Assembly: GCA_964406135.1 (NCBI GenBank)
Contig: CAYOQO010000013.1
Coordinates: forward strand, 1-30,895
Length of the DNA: 30,895 bases
Direction of reading: 5' to 3'
Source of the DNA: JACPFN01 sp964406135
GTDB lineage: Bacteria; Babelota; Babeliae; Babelales; Chromulinivoraceae
Under the pieces are notes generated by a model. It ran no database searches. It was not told the origin of the DNA and worked only from the letters and a program-made list of their open reading frames with translations. Both the position numbers and the translations under genes were made by a program. Below are positions 1-7,827 of the stretch, one piece after another (position 1 is the first letter of the stretch; each line of letters starts with the position of its first letter).

Positions 1-1
1 C

Positions 2-23
2 GTTACATTTTTTTAAATGTAAC
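2..23. other. Perfect 9-bp hairpin at window edge
   Basis: GTTACATTT (2-10) and AAATGTAAC (15-23) pair perfectly around a TTTT loop. It lies about 175 bp downstream of rsmH on the minus strand. It could be a terminator for a gene outside the window or for the rsmH operon, but no clean T-tract follows it on either strand. The stretch from 24 to 197 holds no gene. It contains short inverted and direct repeats, such as GTAAG/CTTAC pairs around 86-103 and a TACTACG/CGTAGTA pair near 50 and 156. Confidence 0.5.
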
Positions 24-197
24 ATGCGCGTAATTCTTCGAAGCCAACCTTACTACGTGTCTCTCTTACTTCGCTAAAGCTTCGTAAGATCGCTTACTTC
101 GTAAAGTTCTACTCGCCATTCGGCTATAATTTTCAAAATTCATAAAATCTTCTTGCGTAGTAGAATAAATGTAGCTTTCAATTGATGTTTTGTCAAA

Positions 198-1103
198 TCA
201 AATTCGAAGAATTCCTGCTCTGAGTCTTGCACTTCGTGCAGATCGATTCCGATCAAGCTCAGCCTGAGTTGCCATACAAGCACCCTTCACCAGCATTTCA
301 AAATATCGCGTTGGATAATTTTTAGAATTTCGATTTTTAAAAAATTGCTTTACCAATCGATCTTCAAGCGAATGAAAGCTGATACAAACTAAACGACCTT
401 GATCCGCCAAAACCTCTGGTGCATGATTTAAAAATGATTGAATATTTTCAAGTTCTTGATTCACAAAAATTCGCAAAGCTTGAAAAACTTTCGTCGCTGG
501 ATGAATTTTATGATAATCACCAGGAGTCAAATCTTTAATCAATTTTGCAAGCTCAAACGTTGTTTCAATTTTTTTAATTTTTCGTTGTTCAACAATTGCT
601 CGTGCAATTTTTCGACCATGCGATTCTTGTCCAAAATCAAAAAAAATGTTTGCCAAGCGATCAACGGTAAATCGATTAATCACATCATACGCGGTAACAC
701 GATACATTGCCTGCGAAAATCGCATATCCAAAAAAGCATCTTTATAAACTGAAAAACCTGGAGTATTTTTAATTTGAATCTGACTTGTTCCAAAATCTGC
801 CAAAATTCCATCGACTGTTGAATATCCAGCTTGATTTAAATGCTGAGATAATTTTGCAAAATTACCCCAAACTGGAATAAATCGATCACCAAATTCTTCT
901 TGAAGCTTTATACCGGTTGTCTGCAAAACTGATTTATCCCAATCAAATCCAATCACTTTACAAGTCGGTTCCTTTAAAAGAATTGCTCGAGTATGTCCGC
1001 CACCACCTAAAGTCACGTCAACATAAATTTTACCCGGCTGCGGATTTAAATAATGTAAAACTTCATCAAGCAAAACTGGAATATGGCCTTGTTGTATTTC
1101 CAT
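198..1103 (-). CDS. rsmH: 16S rRNA (cytosine-1402-N4)-methyltransferase RsmH
   Basis: This cytoplasmic SAM-dependent enzyme methylates N4 of C1402 in the 16S rRNA decoding centre; in many bacteria it sits in the division and cell-wall cluster (old name mraW). The 301-aa product has the normal family length. It opens with HIPVLLDEVL, followed by the SAM-binding TLGGGGH, a DFGTSQIQI segment in place of the usual D-x-G-x-SS motif, FHSLEDRLVKQFFK, and a C-terminal NRSARSARLR matching the family's N-x-R-A-R-S-A-x-L-R end. The ATG lies 12 nt after the murF stop, so it is very likely the last gene of the uppP-ftsK-murF-rsmH transcript. No convincing terminator follows it. The family assignment is secure. 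Confidence 0.95.
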   Translation of the reverse strand: MEIQQGHIPVLLDEVLHYLNPQPGKIYVDVTLGGGGHTRAILLKEPTCKVIGFDWDKSVLQTTGIKLQEEFGDRFIPVWGNFAKLSQHLNQAGYSTVDGILADFGTSQIQIKNTPGFSVYKDAFLDMRFSQAMYRVTAYDVINRFTVDRLANIFFDFGQESHGRKIARAIVEQRKIKKIETTFELAKLIKDLTPGDYHKIHPATKVFQALRIFVNQELENIQSFLNHAPEVLADQGRLVCISFHSLEDRLVKQFFKNRNSKNYPTRYFEMLVKGACMATQAELDRNRSARSARLRAGILRI

Positions 1104-1115
1104 GAATATGTCGTT

Positions 1116-2504
1116 TTAAACCTCTTGTAATTTTTGAATTAATTCTGAAAATCGTAATGAATTTGATGCCTTAAATAATAGTACCTTATCTTTTTGCAAA
1201 AGCATACTTTTCAGAGTATCAAAAGCATCTTCTGCATTATCAAATTTTGTTAATTTTATACCAAATGGTGCTGTTTTTTTAGCCCATTCAACATGTTTTC
1301 CAATCAAAACAATATGGTCTAAATTTGAAATTTTATGCATCATGCGACCCATTTGTCGATGCCAAAAATTACTTTGAGCTCCAAGCTCCATCATGTCACC
1401 TAAAACAAGAACTTTTTTTAATGGTGTTTGATACGATTCAAATGCTGCAATTGAAGATTTTAAACTTTCAGGATTTGAATTGTAAGCATCATGAATTATC
1501 ACAGAGCCTGTATGATGCGATAAAATTTGAAAACGTCCTTCAACCATAATTGGTTGTGCGACACCTTGAATTAAAAATTCATCAGGAATTTGTAAAAGCT
1601 TGCCAACAACAATTGCACAAAGCGCATTCATCACGCGTGCTTGATTAACCGTTGGTAAAATCACGTTATATTTTTTTTGATAAATTTTTGCAATAAAGCT
1701 TGTCGAATTATTTTCAATCACAATGCGTCGAGCTTGAATTTGATTCGTTGTTTTTTTACCAAAACGCACTACAGGATGATTGTAAGAAACATCACAAAGC
1801 TCAGGTTGATCACCATGAATAATTCCAATATGAGAATTTGCAAGCGTACTAAAAACTTCACGTTTCTCACGAGCCACTTGCGCAACATCTCCTAAACCTT
1901 GCATATGTCCATGACCCACATACGTAATTGCGGCAATTGTTGGTTGCAAAAGCTGCACCAATTTTTTCATGTTCCCTTTTTCAGAGATACCAACTTCAAA
2001 AACTGCTGCTTGATGATATGATCTCATTTTTAAAATATTTAACGAAATTCCAATAAGTGTATTTTGATTTCCATATGAAACCACATGTTGCATCTGTGCT
2101 TGTTTTAAAATATTTCGAACCATTTCTTTGGTAGTTGTTTTTCCCACAGATCCTGTAATTGCAACCACTGGATAATGAAATTGCATGCGCCATGCATGCG
2201 CAATATCAATTAATGCTTGTTTGCTATCAGGCACAAACACCATCGCAATATTTTGCAAATTTTTACTATATTTTTCCATTATTTTTTTTTGCTGATCAAG
2301 ATTTACAATAATCCCAGATGCTTTTTGCGCTAAAGCTTGCTCGATAAAGTCATGGCCATCAACACGCGCACCAACTAAGGCTACAAACACATCACCTTTT
2401 TGTACACTGCGAGAGTCAATGGTAAAATTTGCATCAACCGGAAATAACCCATGAATTGAAATATTTGGTAACACTTTTGCAACAAACTGAGCATCAATAT
2501 GCAT
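1116..2504 (-). CDS. murF: UDP-N-acetylmuramoyl-tripeptide--D-alanyl-D-alanine ligase MurF
   Basis: MurF adds D-Ala-D-Ala to the UDP-MurNAc-tripeptide using ATP, the last cytoplasmic step of the peptidoglycan precursor. The product is 462 aa, a normal length. The ATP-binding loop GSVGKTTTKEM lies near residues 117-127. Further on are the family segments HDAYNSNPESLKSSI and VLGDMMELG. The N-terminal part (TIDSRSVQKGDVFVAL) is the usual uridine-binding domain. I chose the ATG ending at 2504 because GGAG lies 7 nt upstream. An in-frame GTG six codons earlier has no suitable ribosome-binding site. About 108 bp separate it from ftsK and 12 bp from rsmH. Its presence implies that the cell makes peptidoglycan precursor, at least in part. 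Confidence 0.95.
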   Translation of the reverse strand: MHIDAQFVAKVLPNISIHGLFPVDANFTIDSRSVQKGDVFVALVGARVDGHDFIEQALAQKASGIIVNLDQQKKIMEKYSKNLQNIAMVFVPDSKQALIDIAHAWRMQFHYPVVAITGSVGKTTTKEMVRNILKQAQMQHVVSYGNQNTLIGISLNILKMRSYHQAAVFEVGISEKGNMKKLVQLLQPTIAAITYVGHGHMQGLGDVAQVAREKREVFSTLANSHIGIIHGDQPELCDVSYNHPVVRFGKKTTNQIQARRIVIENNSTSFIAKIYQKKYNVILPTVNQARVMNALCAIVVGKLLQIPDEFLIQGVAQPIMVEGRFQILSHHTGSVIIHDAYNSNPESLKSSIAAFESYQTPLKKVLVLGDMMELGAQSNFWHRQMGRMMHKISNLDHIVLIGKHVEWAKKTAPFGIKLTKFDNAEDAFDTLKSMLLQKDKVLLFKASNSLRFSELIQKLQEV

Positions 2505-2551
2505 CAAAATCTCCAACCGCACAAAAATATGATTTTAAAAATGAATAAATG

Positions 2552-2575
2552 ACATGATGAAGATCATGTTTTTTT
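2552..2575 (+). terminator. Terminator-shaped hairpin facing against the operon
   Basis: ACATGAT, a GAAG loop and ATCATGT form a 7-bp stem followed by seven Ts on the plus strand. It sits between ftsK and murF, which are both on the minus strand. Read as a plus-strand terminator it would stop antisense transcription entering ftsK. On the operon strand the T-tract becomes a leading A-tract, so ftsK-murF read-through should be little affected. Confidence 0.4.
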
Positions 2576-2612
2576 GCAAATTTGTCAAGCCAGATGCAAA
2601 AAATCAAAGATT

Positions 2613-4928
2613 TTAATTTTTTACAACTCGACGCATTTTTCCACCATCACTTGGCATAATTAATCCACGTGATTGAAGAGTTTGCATAATTCGTGCAGAA
2701 CGATTGTATCCAATTCTGAATTGTCGCTGAATTAAAGAGATTGAAACTTCATCACAAGTTTGCAACATTTCAACCACACGCTGGTAAAGTTCCTGATCAT
2801 TTTCATACAAACCACTTTCTTCATCAGACTCTGAAGCAAAAAAATCTGAAATATCCAAAAATTCAGGCGCTTGTTGCTGTTGAATGTGTGAAACTAAATA
2901 ATGCACTTCTTGCTCTGAAACATACGCACCATGCACCCGACGAATGTGCGGATCTTTTGCATCGATAAATAACATGTCACCTTTTCCTAGCAACCGCTCG
3001 GCACCCATCTCATCCAAAATTGTTCGTGAATCAACTTTTGAAGTAACTTTAAATGAAATTCGATTGGGAAAATTCACTTTAATCAAACCAGTAATCACAT
3101 CAACTGATGGTCGCTGTGTTGCCACAATCATATGAATTCCTGCAGCTCGTGCCATTTGTGCAAGTCGTGCAATCAAAGTTTCTGCATCTTTGCCCGTGGT
3201 CATCATCAAATCTGCAAGCTCATCAATAATGACAACAATAAATGGCATCGGTTCCAAGTCAGATCTGGCTTGTTGTAATTTTTGATATTCAAAAATATTT
3301 TTCACCCCAAGTTCTGCCATCTGCTCATAACGATTTTCCATCGTCATCACAAGCCATTTTAAAACTGGTACAGCCTTTTTACAATCAGTAATTACCGGAA
3401 ATAAAAGATGTGCAACTTTTTCAAACGCTGTAAATTCAATTTGCTTTGGATCGATAATAATTAATTTTAAATCTTGTGGTTTTTTATAACATAAAAGTGA
3501 TACCAACATACAATTTAATGCCACTGATTTACCAGAACCGGTTGACCCTGCAATGAGCACATGCGGCATGCTTGCCAAATCAACCACGATATGATTTCCA
3601 TACGTATCTTCACCCAAAATTAAGGGCAAACTTCCTTTAAATTTTGTCCATGCAGCACTGTGAAAAATATTTGAAAGAAGTACTGGAGTTCGAATTTTGT
3701 TAGCAACTTCAAAACCAACCACATCTTTACCAGGAATTGGTGCGATCAATCGAATACTCATCGCTTGAAGTGCCATTGCAAGATCATCTTCAAGTCCAAT
3801 AATTTTGCTTAATTTTATATGCTCTTCTGGACGATATTCAAACAACGTAATGACAGGTCCAGGATGAACGCGCACAACTTTTCCAGTGACACCAAACATT
3901 TTTAATTTTTCTTCTAAAATTGCAGATTGTTCTGCAAGTTCTGCTTTATCAATATGATGATCATGATCATAATTTCCATGATCTAACATTTTTTCAATAT
4001 CAGGTAATTTGTAATTTTTTTGGACAACTGATGCTGATTTTTCAAATTTTACTGCTACGGGCTGAGTCGATGTTATAACCGTTTGTTCTTCATGCTCCAT
4101 CACGTGTTGCGCTTGTGCAATTTTTTCATCTAATGGTTGCAGTGATACTTCATGTCCAAAAAGATCTTGCAAAATTTCATCTACCCGCTGATCAACTTGT
4201 GCATCTTCTTGTTCAAACTGCATAATCGACATGCCTGTTTTTTTCACCACAGCACCACTGAGTATTGAAACGAGCCATTGCACAAATTTATAAATCACTC
4301 CACACACAACAGCGATGCATGCAGCAACAAAACGAACAAAACGTGCAGGAGCATTATCAACTTGAACCAAATAATGCACAAATTTTTTCATAGCACGAAA
4401 TACAAACAATAAAATATGAATATGTGCAAAGCGAAATACTAAAATTGATGATGCTAACAATAACGAATATAAAATAATTCCTTGCATTGCATGATCAAAG
4501 TTTGCTAAAAATTTCATCGTTACAGAACCAAAAATTCCGCCAGGTCCTGAAAATTCATAAAAACCAAGTTTATGAAAACAGCACAACGCACTCAAAAGCA
4601 CCGTACTTACCATAAAACCAATAAATCGATCTGCTTGATCCCAAAACTTTGCAAATCCAAATAAAAAAACCAAACTTGATGCCATAATCAACGGAATAGC
4701 ATATGCCATACTGCCAAAAAGATAGACAATTCCTGCAGCAATGGTTGCACCAAAATAACCTAAAATATTTTGACATGCTCCATTGGTTGCATGATAAAAA
4801 AATGAAAGATCATCAGGACGAAATGAATACAAACTGATTGACACAAGTACCGTTGCAAAAAGCATAGCAACTGAAGAAACATATAATTTAAAATAATGAG
4901 CACTATATGCTAATATTTTTTCTTTCAT
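2613..4928 (-). CDS. ftsK: DNA translocase FtsK
   Basis: FtsK is a membrane-anchored hexameric motor that pumps chromosomal DNA at the septum and helps resolve dimers. The 771-aa product has about four hydrophobic segments in the first 200 residues, a charged linker, and then the FtsK/SpoIIIE motor. Walker A GSTGSGKS is near residues 459-467 and Walker B VVIIDELADL near 570. The C-terminal winged-helix gamma domain (about 710-765) carries IQRQFRIGYNRSARIM, matching the domain that reads KOPS sites. The chosen ATG at 4926-4928 overlaps the upstream stop as ATGA. A longer frame exists, reaching 4997, but it would bury 70 nt of the upstream gene. The short linker and modest length suit a reduced genome. 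No xerC/D is visible here. Confidence 0.95.
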   Translation of the reverse strand: MKEKILAYSAHYFKLYVSSVAMLFATVLVSISLYSFRPDDLSFFYHATNGACQNILGYFGATIAAGIVYLFGSMAYAIPLIMASSLVFLFGFAKFWDQADRFIGFMVSTVLLSALCCFHKLGFYEFSGPGGIFGSVTMKFLANFDHAMQGIILYSLLLASSILVFRFAHIHILLFVFRAMKKFVHYLVQVDNAPARFVRFVAACIAVVCGVIYKFVQWLVSILSGAVVKKTGMSIMQFEQEDAQVDQRVDEILQDLFGHEVSLQPLDEKIAQAQHVMEHEEQTVITSTQPVAVKFEKSASVVQKNYKLPDIEKMLDHGNYDHDHHIDKAELAEQSAILEEKLKMFGVTGKVVRVHPGPVITLFEYRPEEHIKLSKIIGLEDDLAMALQAMSIRLIAPIPGKDVVGFEVANKIRTPVLLSNIFHSAAWTKFKGSLPLILGEDTYGNHIVVDLASMPHVLIAGSTGSGKSVALNCMLVSLLCYKKPQDLKLIIIDPKQIEFTAFEKVAHLLFPVITDCKKAVPVLKWLVMTMENRYEQMAELGVKNIFEYQKLQQARSDLEPMPFIVVIIDELADLMMTTGKDAETLIARLAQMARAAGIHMIVATQRPSVDVITGLIKVNFPNRISFKVTSKVDSRTILDEMGAERLLGKGDMLFIDAKDPHIRRVHGAYVSEQEVHYLVSHIQQQQAPEFLDISDFFASESDEESGLYENDQELYQRVVEMLQTCDEVSISLIQRQFRIGYNRSARIMQTLQSRGLIMPSDGGKMRRVVKN

Positions 4929-5683
4929 AACATCACACCTTCTAACATGAACAGACTCAAACTTATCGGAATTATCATATAAAAAGCAAAATACCATAAT
5001 CGATTTTGTTCAATCAACTTTATAACCCAACACAAGAGCGCAGAGCTGATCACACTTGCAATCACGATCGTAAAAATAATCGGCATCGATAAAAAACTTT
5101 CAAGATCAGACATCTGCACCAGTTCTTTAAAAAATGCTGCGCAAAGTAATGGAAACTGAATTAAAAATGAAATTGCTACAGCATTTTTTCGATCATACCC
5201 AAGCGCAAGTCCTGCAAAAAAAGTTGTTGCAAATCGTGAAATTCCAGGCAACAAACAAATTCCCTGTACAATTCCTAAAATTATTGCATCAAAAACTTGC
5301 CATGAAACTTTTTTATGCCCATTAAAATATTTTGAAAAATATAAGCAACATGCCGTGATACAAAAACCAATCGGTAAAAAATATGGTTGCATAAAAGATA
5401 TTTTTGAAAGATTCAGCATCCAAAAAATAAAGGTGATGATGTCGGCAATGATGATGAAACGAGCAAAATAGAAAAGATTTTTTAAAAAAATCATATTCCA
5501 CCACTGTGAAAAAAAACAAAAAAGCAAAATAAAAATTGTTGGGCCATGCAACAAAAAATGAATGTTTTCAAAATTTTGCAACGACGCATGAAAATAATTT
5601 TGCAACAATTGCACATGCCCAGAACTACTTATCGGCAAACTTTCACCAATGATTTGTATTAAAATCCACAAAAAGAAAAACAT
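4925..5683 (-). CDS. UppP/BacA-family undecaprenyl-diphosphatase homologue
   Basis: The family dephosphorylates undecaprenyl diphosphate at the membrane to recycle the cell-wall lipid carrier. The 252-aa protein is almost entirely hydrophobic helices and slightly shorter than E. coli UppP (about 273 aa). It keeps GESLPISSSGH near the N-terminus (Glu14 and His23, aligning with E. coli Glu21 and His30) and LLPGISR (Arg150, aligning with Arg174), plus the second-repeat GLALGYDRKNAV. The residue aligning with E. coli Glu17 is Gln10, so activity may be altered. The start is supported by GGAG just upstream of ATG. Its TGA overlaps the ftsK ATG as ATGA, so the two genes should be translationally coupled. 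It leads the ftsK-murF-rsmH cluster. Confidence 0.82.
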   Translation of the reverse strand: MFFFLWILIQIIGESLPISSSGHVQLLQNYFHASLQNFENIHFLLHGPTIFILLFCFFSQWWNMIFLKNLFYFARFIIIADIITFIFWMLNLSKISFMQPYFLPIGFCITACCLYFSKYFNGHKKVSWQVFDAIILGIVQGICLLPGISRFATTFFAGLALGYDRKNAVAISFLIQFPLLCAAFFKELVQMSDLESFLSMPIIFTIVIASVISSALLCWVIKLIEQNRLWYFAFYMIIPISLSLFMLEGVML

Positions 5684-5838
5684 TTTTGCTCCAAATTATT
5701 TACACGAACTCACTTAAAAAGCTCTTTTAGTGTACATGATTTTTTTTTAAGTATTATAAAATCATCAAAAAATCTTTATCTGTGCAGGATAATTCATCTT
5801 CGATGATTCACAAACACAGATCAGATCGATAAAAGCAC

Positions 5839-5868
5839 TTTACAAAAATTAAATTCAAGTACTATAAT
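5839..5868 (+). promoter_or_regulatory. Near-consensus sigma-70 promoter of the cysteine-rich OMP
   Basis: TTTACA (5839-5844), an 18-nt spacer and a perfect TATAAT (5863-5868) form the best promoter in the window. Transcription should start near 5875, giving a leader of about 155 nt before the ATG at 6031. The leader has a perfect 8-bp hairpin (ATATTTAC/GTAAATAT, 5968-5989) and a purine-rich AAAGGAG near 5934 with no start codon at a useful distance. The 347 bp between the divergent uppP-like gene and this gene hold no other gene that I can support. Confidence 0.7.
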
Positions 5869-6030
5869 GAAGTCGAATTATGATCAAAAATTTCATAGCC
5901 AGAAGCACTGATCAAAATATCAAAAAAAAGAAGAAAGGAGACCGGCAAAAACACAATCGTCTTAAAAATATTTACAGTTCAGTAAATATCAATCATGTAC
6001 AAAAAAGAAATGATCAAATTAAGGAGCTTT

Positions 6031-7698
6031 ATGAATCAAAACTTAAAGCGGTTTTTATCAATAACCGTACTTTTTTTATCATCAGCAACACTTGTAAAAA
6101 CAAGTTCTGGTTGTGATGATTGCCCAACAACATGCGCAAAAGGTCAAAACTTGTATCAACCTCATGCATTTTCTGCAAGCGCATCTCGTGATATTATGCT
6201 TGAAATTGCAGCATGGTTTCCACAACCTGACGAAGAAGGATGGCATGGTGCATTCGGTGTCGGATTTGATTACATGCACACCTTCAACAGCAGCTGTTCA
6301 AATGATGATGTAACAGCATGTTGTACAAGCTTAGGTTCACTTCCGTTTTGGGCAGAAAACAATGGTCCTAAAATGACTGTTGGTAACAACACTGGCGGAT
6401 TTAATCTTGATGCGTATCAATTAGGTCTTGGTCCTGTCACCACTGATGGATCTGTAAAATTAAATCCTATTGTTTTCCAAGCTGGTGCTGACTTCTTGCT
6501 CTATGTTGGCGCACACAAAACTGAACGTGGCTTCTTCTTGAAAGTACACGGACCTGTTGGTGTTACCAGCATTGATCCAAACTTAGGATACTCTGATACT
6601 ATTACTCCGGTAGCATATCCACAAGGTATTTTAAACAATGCAGCAACCACAGTTGCAGCACCTTACGAAAACATTGCTCAAGCTTTTGCTGGTGGTAAAT
6701 CAGCAGGATTCTTGAAACCTATGGTATTTGGTTTAATCAGCTGTAAACGTACATCATCTGCACAGTTTGGTGATCCTGAATTTGCAGTTGGTTACAACTT
6801 GTTTGCTGATGAAAAAAAACATATCGGTATCGCTGCAACATTTAGTGCACCAACAGGCAACAAAGCTGAAGGTGTTTATGTGTTTGAACCAATCTGGGGC
6901 CGCAACGGTCACTGGGGAGCTGGTGGAGAATTAATTGGTCACTGGAAATTCTGGGAATCAGATTCATCAGATGACAAATGGGCGCAAGCATTCTTTGATG
7001 GTAAAGTGTACCACTTGTTCAAATCAAAATATGTTCGTTCATTTGATTTGAAAAATAACGGCGCTGGTTCTAAATATTTACTTCTTGCTAAATACACATC
7101 ACTTTCACCATCAACAGCAAATTTCCAAAACGAAATCCTAAATGCTGTCGACATTACAACAGTTGGCGTTCAATCAACATTTTCAGTTGAAGGAAACTTT
7201 GCTTTAGGTTTTGATTTCCATTGGAAAAACTGGAGCTTGCAACTTGGTTATGAAGGCTGGGGAAGAACATGTGAACAATTAACACTTGATTGCACATGCC
7301 CAGGCTCAACAAACTACAGTGACTATGCTGTACTTGGTCGCCAAGCTCCATTCAGCTCAGCTGATGGTACAACAGTAACCAATCTTTGCCAACCAACAGC
7401 AACAATTGGCGAATCTGTAGCTCGTGCAAACGCAGTTAATACAACAACAGGAATTTTATCAGCAGTTATTACAGCTAACCGTCTTCCAGAAACTGCAGAA
7501 GATGCATTGGATGTTGATGGTCAACGTGCTCGCGCTGTATACACCAGCAAACCATGGGCAGAACTCCGTTATACTTGGATGGATTCTGACTATGTACCGT
7601 TCCTTGCAATCACAGGCGGTGCTGAAATTCCTAACTCACACAAAAACGAAGCTGCAAAAATGTGGAACGTTGGTGTGAACGGTGGTATTGCTTTCTAA
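6031..7698 (+). CDS. Cysteine-rich outer-membrane beta-barrel protein (putative major OMP)
   Basis: This 555-aa exported protein begins with a signal peptide (MNQNLKRFLSITVLFLSSAT). The mature part has alternating aromatic and glycine-rich strands typical of a beta-barrel and ends in Phe (GGIAF), the usual OMP insertion signal. It has 11 cysteines, mostly clustered (GCDDCPTTC, CSNDDVTACC, CEQLTLDCTC), which would allow disulfide cross-linking as in chlamydial MOMP; that comparison is an analogy, not homology. The start at 6031 is set by AAGGAG four bases upstream; a frame twelve codons longer is less likely. A near-consensus promoter, structured leader, strong SD, terminator and somewhat GC-richer codons suggest high expression. 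The segment GRNGHWGAGGELIGHWKFW may be shared loosely with the second OMP at 28740. No specific substrate can be assigned. Confidence 0.85.
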   Translation: MNQNLKRFLSITVLFLSSATLVKTSSGCDDCPTTCAKGQNLYQPHAFSASASRDIMLEIAAWFPQPDEEGWHGAFGVGFDYMHTFNSSCSNDDVTACCTSLGSLPFWAENNGPKMTVGNNTGGFNLDAYQLGLGPVTTDGSVKLNPIVFQAGADFLLYVGAHKTERGFFLKVHGPVGVTSIDPNLGYSDTITPVAYPQGILNNAATTVAAPYENIAQAFAGGKSAGFLKPMVFGLISCKRTSSAQFGDPEFAVGYNLFADEKKHIGIAATFSAPTGNKAEGVYVFEPIWGRNGHWGAGGELIGHWKFWESDSSDDKWAQAFFDGKVYHLFKSKYVRSFDLKNNGAGSKYLLLAKYTSLSPSTANFQNEILNAVDITTVGVQSTFSVEGNFALGFDFHWKNWSLQLGYEGWGRTCEQLTLDCTCPGSTNYSDYAVLGRQAPFSSADGTTVTNLCQPTATIGESVARANAVNTTTGILSAVITANRLPETAEDALDVDGQRARAVYTSKPWAELRYTWMDSDYVPFLAITGGAEIPNSHKNEAAKMWNVGVNGGIAF

Positions 7699-7794
7699 GT
7701 TGAACAACTTTTCAGTTGAAAAACTTAAGCAATTACTTTTAGCGTTTTAGTTTTAAATTAAATATAAACCAAACGCTCTTTAGAACATGTACAA

Positions 7795-7827
7795 CCGGTG
7801 GTAAAGAAATTTGCCACCGGCTTTTTA
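7795..7827 (+). terminator. Rho-independent terminator of the OMP gene
   Basis: CCGGTGG (7795-7801) pairs with CCACCGG (7814-7820), the stem extends inward by a few pairs, and CTTTTTATTT follows on the plus strand. It lies about 95 nt after the OMP stop and abuts the end of the convergent ATPase gene. Confidence 0.8.

Noticed and set aside
57..155. Short minus-strand frame beginning MNFENYSRMASR
   Set aside because: Only about 25 codons, no ribosome-binding site, and made of the local repeats.
4929..4997. Longer N-terminus for FtsK
   Set aside because: It would overlap the uppP-like gene by 70 nt. The ATG in the ATGA overlap gives a normal FtsK start just before the first membrane helix.
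5880..6116. Open frame in the OMP leader (78 codons)
   Set aside because: It overlaps the OMP start, is lysine- and asparagine-biased from A-rich DNA, has no ribosome-binding site and no recognisable protein features.
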